NCBI GenBank assembly: GCA_963989385.1
Contig: OZ022502.1
Span: forward strand, 1,131,501 to 1,195,500
Direction: 5' to 3'
Length of the DNA stretch: 64,000 bases
From: Ctena decussata
Taxonomy: Eukaryota > Mollusca > Bivalvia > Lucinida > Lucinidae
Shown piece after piece: positions 57,590-64,000 of the stretch; the stretch's first letter is position 1, and each line of letters opens with the position of its first letter. The position numbers and the translations under genes were made by a program. The notes under the pieces were generated by a model. That model was not told where the DNA came from, ran no database searches, and was given only the letters and a program-made list of their open reading frames with translations.

Positions 57590-57770
57590 GATGAGTTTCA
57601 GTGCCGGGGCGTCCTACACATTTGGATAAGAGTAGGGCAAGGGCCAACTCTGTTTGTAGGTGCGGATTTGGATATTTTCCCTCTTGCTTTATATCATCTT
57701 TTTCTCTCTCCCTGTGGGAAACTGCTCGATATAGACTGAAATACTGTCTCAAACCCAAAACAACCAACCA
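57590..57770 (-). repeat. Dispersed repeat (family S4), copy 2
   Basis: GTAGGGCAAGGGCCAACTCTG and ATATAGACTGAAATACTGTCTC precede a CCAACCAACCAAC-type tail. It is related to 49442-49560, and the GTAGGGCAAGGGCC part also to 36650-36670 in reverse. Confidence 0.55.
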
Positions 57771-58166
57771 ACAAACTTATTTTATCCAGCAACTGGATTT
57801 AATTTGATTTGTTTTTTCGAGGAATGGAGAACGTTGTGATGAAATTCGGTCATAGTTTTTATTTGTTTTCTATTTATTTATTAAGTTACTATTTCTCTAT
57901 TTGTTTAACATTTTACCGATATTTTGATGAAAACCAGCTTGAAGCAAAAGGTCGAACTTACTGCAACAATCAACGACAATGTGCAAAACAGAGATATCGG
58001 GATTATTAGCAAAGAACTATCAAAAAGGGATACTCTGGAAGAGAAACATCGGCCGTTTGCATACCAGTGCCATTTAAAAGAAAAAAAAACTTGAAACGTA
58101 GGTCTCCAGATCAGAATATAATTTCTTTCAAGAATTTTTATTCATTTATTTCTGCTCTTCCCTAAA

Positions 58167-58388
58167 AGCAGTGGCGCGGTTGGTAGTGTGCCCGACTCAT
58201 GATCGAAGGGTTCCGAGTTCGATCCTCACCAGGACCCTTGGGTTGTGACCTTGAGCAAGTCACGTATCCACAGCTCAGCTTGTATAAATGTGTATAGATC
58301 TAGTCTTAATAAGTCGCAATAAAAGCTCTACAGAGCTTATGTTAGTTGTTGATAAAAAATAAGCGACTATAAATAAAGATTATTATTA
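58167..58388 (+). mobile_element. SINE with CORE-like domain (family S3), copy 2
   Basis: The tRNA-like head has TGGCGCGGTTGGTAG (A box) and GAGTTCGATCC (B box). Next comes GTTGTGACCTTGAGCAAGTCACGTATCCACAG, which closely resembles the CORE/MIR domain (TGACCTTGGGCAAGTCAC). It ends with a (ATT)n tail. The first copy is at 36410-36640. Confidence 0.78.
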
Positions 58389-59584
58389 ATTTCGTTATCA
58401 TTACTTTAGCATGTTTTCTTGTTCTCTAAAATTTCAGTGTTTTCAACCGCCTCCCCACCCCGCACAATTACTAAAAGATAAGTCGGTAACCACGAAAACT
58501 TTGATACAACCGGGTCCTGAACTAATTAGAAGTTAAATGGCTGCAGATTATATGCCCTCAGCTTTGTAAAAGAAAAAAAATCTGCTTTTGCACGCATTTA
58601 GGTAACACCTATTTCATATTATCCTACATCATACAGGTGTGTCATTCCTATTTTCAGTCACTGTACTTTATCACCGCTGAAAGACCTGTAGATAGCTCTC
58701 GGCCAGCTATTAGCTTGCCGACGTGTATACTTACACGGCTTTTATGCTACCACCGACTTAAATATGGAGATGTATTTTATACCAAGAATCTAGACTGGTA
58801 CCAATCATAAAGAAGAGATTGTGATTTATTGAATGTAATATTCAACAGACAGTCGAAAATTTCGACATCTTGCTTCGGGTTTACCATAAACAGAAAGAAA
58901 AATGTTAAAGGTACACAAAAGCTTAAAAAACGCATTTATAAGTGCCTTTGATATCCTCTCTCAATTAGTGACGTTGAGGGTTATTAAAGTCATTTTAATG
59001 ACATTGCTTAAATTTGCACAAAGTACCCGAATATCACCTTAATTGACCGAATTGGTGTCAAATATTTAGCTATCAGTAATCAATGGGCACCTAAGTTCGA
59101 ACAGTCAATGACCTTTTGTTTTGCATTACCTCTTGTTAGCTCATGTCTGACAGCGTCCTTCATAGACCGTCCTTCATAGGACAACCACTGGAATCCAGCG
59201 TCATAGATGTGTGGACTTTCTGTGGAATATGGGGCTATATTTACAGATATCCTCAACCACAGTATCACGCAAGATTTATACAATATTTTACAAATCGTTT
59301 CTGGGTTTTTTATTCAGCACAGATCTGGGTTTACTTTTCAAATTCTGGGTTTTCATAGGTGACTCTGTTGGTACACTGTTTTCTCCGTCTAGAATTATCC
59401 CTCAACGATCCAAGAATACGTTGGCGAGCACTATGTAGTATGAAGCATAGCTTGCAACTCAAGTATTCAAATTTAGGGATACTGTCTTTGTTGTTCACAA
59501 TGGTCAGGGTCTCATAAATCTTGCTAATATCTAGAATTGCCTGTATTCACTGAAAGCTCAATACTTAAAATTTTAATCACTCAG
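58389..59584. other. No feature recognised
   Basis: AT-rich sequence with no gene signal or repeat that I recognise. Confidence 0.35.
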
Positions 59585-60353
59585 CAGTGATTTTTTTACA
59601 AATCTCCTTCTTTGAGTCCCAGGACTCACAAGACCTAAAATCTTTGCATCCCAAGCTCAAGGGTTTGCATCTTTACTGGGATGCAAAAGCAATATTTTCT
59701 CTGCATCCCAAACTTAAAGGGCTTCAAAGGACAAGCCCTATCAGTAAAAAATAACCAACGTCAAGCTCCTGTGGTCACAGGAATAAAATAAATCACCTGT
59801 TGTCTCATTGTCAGACAGCGTATTGGATTTGGAGACATCCGTTGTCATTTCGGATTCGAAGTTTGATCGGTCGCATCATGATCTGCAACATCTGGCCTTG
59901 CGTGTTTGTCTTGCCCAAGAAGACCAAATAATGTTTGCTGCTTTGAATCAAGTTTGATCTTTTTCTTAATTTTTCGGAGGCATGATTACTTATTGACCCG
60001 GTGTATTAATAAAAGTTTGCACCTAGGTAAAAGACATCACCGTGGTCGATAATACTATGTTCCTCCGGTACTGGACAACCACTATTGATTATTGGTATTA
60101 CAGGTAGACTTCGGTATTTCGCGGGAGTAGGAAAGACTATGGTACTGTTTTTTACCAGTAATATAACAATCTGCTAATGCACCGTTGCTATATTCTTAAA
60201 ACGAAAGTAGCTTTGTAAACGAAGCCGAAATCGGAAGTTGGACTACCGATCGGCTATTTTTATGCGTCCCGGAACGCAGCCAAGGAAATATTTTGCGTCC
60301 TCTGGGAAAATTATGCGTCTAAGACGCAGGACGCAGGGGTAAAAAAATCACTG
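59585..60353. mobile_element. 769-bp hAT-like non-autonomous transposon
   Basis: The ends CAGTGATTTTTTTAC and GTAAAAAAATCACTG are exact inverse complements (15 of 15). CACTCAG occurs directly on both sides (59578-59584 and 60354-60360). CAGTG/CACTG tips and a 7-8-bp duplication are typical of hAT elements. The interior has GCATCCCA and GCGTCC/GACGCAGG repeats but no transposase. Confidence 0.85.
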
Positions 60354-60649
60354 CACTCAGGACTGCTGAGGAGTTTAAGGCCCTTGTTTACATTACAAGG
60401 CGACTATGCCAATATTGGCCATGCACTTAATTGGTAGATGTAGATATAGGTCCATAGGCTTGTGTTTTGGCAGCATGCCTCTGATCTGCTTCTTGTCAAT
60501 AATTTTAATGGCCCACCAAGAAAAGCTGTTATCCCTTTGTCAAGGCTTTGAGCTAAATTTAGCCACCCACCACACCTGAGGTAATGATCAGAAAATGATC
60601 ATCTCCGTATCAATATAAAGTTCATCACAGTATTACATCAAATTTCAAA

Positions 60650-62785
60650 GTCCAAATTGATTTACACCCTATCAAAAGCTGAGGGACCCAGATGTGGCAT
60701 GCACTTTTCAAGCAACAATAGGTGGGAAATTTGCACCACTCATTGGTCTGAGGGATGATGACATGGACATAGATACCATGATTACCACCTACAATACAGC
60801 AGTGACTGAGGCAGCCAGTGAGATACTTGGGAAGGAACGTTGCAGGAAATCTCACTGGGTCACCAGAGGTGTTCTCGACCTCTGTGATTAGAGGAGAAAT
60901 TTGAAGAAGAAGCGATATGAAACAGGAGGAGCAGAAGTATAGAGGGAAGCAAACAAGAGGATTCAGAAGGCAGTGAAGAAAGCGAGGGAGGACTTGATAG
61001 CTGGTCAGTGTGAGGAGATCGAAACTTGCCTGAACAAAAACAACAGCAAGAAAGCATACCAGCTGGTGAAGGATCTAACTTCAGAGAAACAGGGTAGATC
61101 CACAACTATCCAGGACAAGTCTGGGAAATGCGTTACAGAGGAACAAGAGATTCTCAGCTGATGGACAGAATATTGCCCAGAACTATACAACCATGAGACT
61201 TGCGGTGACAATGCAGTTCTGGACTGCAATCAGCCCCCAGAAGAAGATCAACAACCGATCCTTCGTGAGGAAGTCGAGATTGCAGTAGCAGCACTAAAGA
61301 AGGGGAAATCTGTAGGAGTTGATAATATACCAGCAGAACTTGTTCAAGCTCAGCTGGCGGGGAGACCATGATTGATGTTTTAACAGATATCTGTAACAGG
61401 ATCTGGAGAACAGGAGAATGGCCTACCCCATGGAGGCATGGACTCAGTCACTGATTATTACGCTCCCTAAAAAGGGCAACCTACAGCTCTGCCAGAACTA
61501 CAGAACCATAAGTCATTCAAGCTAAGTCATGCTGAAAGTCATCTTGAACAGGCTTAAACCACAAGCCGTGGAGATAATCGCTGAGGAACAGGCTGGGTTC
61601 GGAGCAAGAAGGAGCACCACAGAACAGATCTTCAACCATAGAATCCTGTGTGAAAAATATCTCCAACATCAGCAGAACCTGTACCATATCTTCATTGATT
61701 TCAAAAAAGATTTGACAGGGTATGGCGTGCAGCCTTATGGGCCACCATGCGGAAGTACAATATCAGTGCAAATCTAGTTCGCATCATTGAGCAGCTATAA
61801 GATAAGGCTACAACTGCAGTCCTGATAAATGGCAGCACAGGAGAATGGTTCAGAACAACAGTTGGGGTAAGACAAGGATGTCTTCTGTCACCCACCCTCT
61901 TCAACATTTTTCTCGAACGATCATGTCTGATGCTCTGGAAGAACATGACGGAAAGGTTAGCATAGGAACATAACCAATCTGCGGTTTACCAATGATAGAC
62001 GCTCTAGCTGAGGAAGAGCAGGAACTAGAAGCTCTAGTTGAAAGTCTTGACCAAACCTGCACTAGGAATAAGATGGAGATCAGTGATGAGAAGACCAAAC
62101 TGATGACAAACAGCGCAGATGGCATCCAGAGGGAGATCAATGTAAAAGGACAGAAGCTGGGTACCGTAACAAGCTTCAGATACCTTAGAGCAGTTGTCTC
62201 AGATGACGGCTCAAAACGGGAGGTTCTCTCAAGGATTGCGCAAGCCACTTCAGCTCTTACCAAGCTGAAATCAATTTGGAGAGACAACAACATATCTCTT
62301 GGATCGAAGGTGAAACTCATGCGCTTCCTTGTCATTTCTGTATGCCTGTGAATCATGGACCTTTACAGCAGAGTTGGAGAAAAGAACGCCGGCCTTTGAG
62401 ATGAGATGCTACCGAAGGTTACTGAACATTTCGTACAAGGACCATATAACCAATGAGGAGGTTCGCAGGAAGATCCAAGCAGCCATTGGAGAATATGATG
62501 AACTCCTGATGCTGGTCAAGAAACAGAAACTAAGGTGGTTTGGCCACATCTCAAGGTCTTCTGGTTTAGCAAAGACAATTCTACAGGGCACAGTGAAAGG
62601 AAAAAGAAGAGGTAGACAGAAGAAGAGGTGGGAAGACAATATTAAGGAGTGGACAGGGATGGATTTTGCCAGCTCAACTAGGGCAGCTGAAGATAGGACA
62701 AGGTGGAAAGGGATTGTTTCAAAGTCATCTGTGGTGGCCCAACGACCTAGTAAGGTTATGGGATAGAATAGAATAGAAATAGATC
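60650..62785 (+). pseudogene. RTE-like LINE copy 2, broken reverse transcriptase
   Basis: The frames in order give G-G-K-F-A-P-L-I-G-L (pre-RT), A-L-K-K-G-K-S-V-G-V-D-N-I-P-A-E-L (RT fingers), E-E-Q-A-G-F-G-A-R-R-S-T-T-E-Q-I-F, G-V-R-Q-G-C-L-L-S-P-T-L-F-N, and a F-T-D/D-like catalytic region with a small deletion. They finish with L-R-W-F-G-H-I-S-R-S-S-G-L-A and a stop at 62764-62766. The tail is GATAGAATAGAATAG. At least six stops or frameshifts make it dead. The endonuclease is missing. Confidence 0.87.
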
Positions 62786-63246
62786 AAAAGACATGTTGGT
62801 TTAACATCATTTTGATTAAATGCAGCATGGTTTGATTGAAGAACTCTGTTAGCGGTACATGCTGAGTCTGTATGCAAATTCAACAGGGTGTAGTTTCACT
62901 GAACAGAAGCTGTCAACGTAAAGGAACTTCAGTGTTGAATATAGTTTTTTGTTTCCAACTCTTTTCATACCAAAAGTTACTGATTTTCCTGAATAACTGT
63001 CTGTTCCATAAAGTCTCGGGACTGGAGATTCTGACACTGATTCAATATCGAGAAGGTCATAACTCATAGTGCCACAGTATCTTCTTGACTTCGACAATTC
63101 AGCTTGGGCTCTTTGAGGTTTTCACAGCAATATGACGTCTTGCCAAACATTTTTCAATGGAAGTTTCAGTTTGTAACATTAAGAAAATTCAAAGTTTTAA
63201 TATGCCATTGACCTTAACTTTAACCTTTGCCTCTTTCCATTTTCAG
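62786..63246. other. Putative CUL5 intron 1 end
   Basis: No repeat is recognised. It ends with a pyrimidine-rich tract and the CATTTTCAG acceptor of the CUL5 exon. Confidence 0.5.
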
Positions 63247-63353
63247 CAAGGCCAGTCTCAGTTTGAAGAGAAATGGCCAACAATGCGTCCCACGGTGCTG
63301 AAACTGCTACGACAGGAAGATGTTCCACGACCAGAGTGGCAAGATCTCTTCTG
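63247..63353 (+). CDS. CUL5: Cullin-5, second coding exon
   Basis: CUL5 is the scaffold of Cullin-5 RING E3 ubiquitin ligases, which pair with Elongin B/C-SOCS-box adaptors and RNF7. The exon (acceptor CATTTTCAG, donor CTG|GTACTT) encodes 35 codons plus two bases: S-Q-F-E-E-K-W-P-T-M-R-P-T-V-L-K-L-L-R-Q, then E-D-V-P and W-Q-D-L-F. Human CUL5 has L-Q-F-E-D-K-W-D-F-M-R-P-I-V-L-K-L-L-R-Q and W-F-D-L-F at residues about 13-45. Exon 1 (about 10 residues) was not found to the left, and the rest of the gene is to the right of the window. No other cullin matches this block as well. Confidence 0.92.
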
Positions 63354-64000
63354 GTACTTATACCTTATTTTCAGTAATTAGCACCCAGTTGCTAAAACTT
63401 TGTATAGAAGTTTTTATATTCTGGAAAAAGAAAAAAAAAAAAAAAAAAAAAAATGTCCATTAGCCAAATATTTGGAAGTCTTGAGTTTTTTTGTGTTTTT
63501 TTTCACTCACCCAGTTATGTACATTCAGTTGAGGGAAGAACTGAGACATTGTTTGTAAGTGCACCTGTTGCAGCTCTTTACTATTATTATGAATGTTTAT
63601 TAAGATTGTCTGATTTTATTCAGCAGACCAAATTCACAATTTTAAAACATTTTAGGATGCTTTATGTGATCGAATTCATTTTTAGCTCGCCTGTACGAAA
63701 GTACAGAGAGCTATTGTTGTCATTTGGACGTGGGCGTCACACTTTAAAGTTTTACGTCAAAGTTTTTGTACCCCGCCACACGTTAGTGGCGGGGTATTAT
63801 GTTTTCACTTTGGCTGTCCGTGTGTCTGTCCGTTGTATGTCTGTCCATCAGCCCGCACTTCGTTTCCGTTCGATAACTTAAGCTTTTATGAACGGATTTC
63901 TTTCAAATTTTGCATATGCATGGGTACCAAGAATGTCTCGCTTGGGATTTTCAATAATATCTGACAATTATTGCACTTGTCAATGTACAAAAAATGGTTT
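63354..64000. other. CUL5 intron 2 with A-run and hairpin-ended repeat
   Basis: A poly-A run lies at 63430-63453. From about 63685 there is a repeat starting AGCTCGCCTGTACGAAAGTACAGAGAGCT (hairpin). It continues with TACCCCGCCACACGTTAGTGGCGGGGTA (second hairpin) and GTCTGTCCGT repeats. The style matches the hairpin-ended satellite at 42571. It runs off the window. Confidence 0.6.

Overview
The window is animal nuclear DNA. Genes are split into small exons with GT/AG splice sites and long AT-rich introns, and SINEs, LINEs and foldback DNA elements fill most of the remaining space. The protein sequences and the repeats (TTGAATCAACGTTGAATC-type repeats, a hairpin-ended AGCTCACCT...AGGTGAGCT satellite, deuterostome/mollusc-like tRNA SINEs) point to a lophotrochozoan, most likely a bivalve mollusc. 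The phylum is inference.

Three host genes are supported. (1) Positions 196-25765, minus strand: a long MRP1/ABCC1-type ABC transporter. Twenty-four coding exons were resolved by splice site, reading phase and match to the family. They encode about 1,290 residues from TMD0 through TMD1, NBD1, the linker and most of TMD2. The start exon is uncertain, and NBD2 lies off the left edge. The last exon in the window is present as two tandem versions (928-1054 and 196-322). They have equal length and phase and 23 of 42 residues identical, and the reading frame allows only one to be used at a time. Both encode the helix that carries the MRP1 substrate-pocket tryptophan. This looks like mutually exclusive splicing that would change transporter specificity, and it is the most interesting signal here. 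(2) Positions 34784-46335, minus strand: prefoldin subunit 3 (VBP1), five exons including the stop; the first exon was not found. The end of its fifth exon has been copied twice into the following intron. (3) Positions 63247-63353, plus strand: a 5'-proximal coding exon of Cullin-5; the rest of that gene runs off the right edge. VBP1 and CUL5 are therefore head to head, with both start exons somewhere in 46.3-63.2 kb. Two small, unidentified, phase-compatible exons (34289-34351 and 30174-30215, minus) lie between VBP1 and the transporter.

The rest is mobile DNA. It includes nine copies of a ~235-bp foldback element, and a 3.74-kb element with MULE-like 9-bp target duplications. There is also a 2.08-kb element with 35-bp inverted ends and an 8-bp duplication, and a 769-bp hAT-like element. 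A 1.35-kb giant inverted repeat sits in a transporter intron. Several tRNA-derived SINE families are present, many with clear target duplications, including a CORE-domain SINE. A CR1/Jockey-like LINE is inserted inside a ~455-bp satellite array, and there are two decayed RTE-like LINEs, one split by a SINE, plus other LINE fragments. No intact mobile-element gene, RNA gene, CRISPR array or bacterial feature was found.
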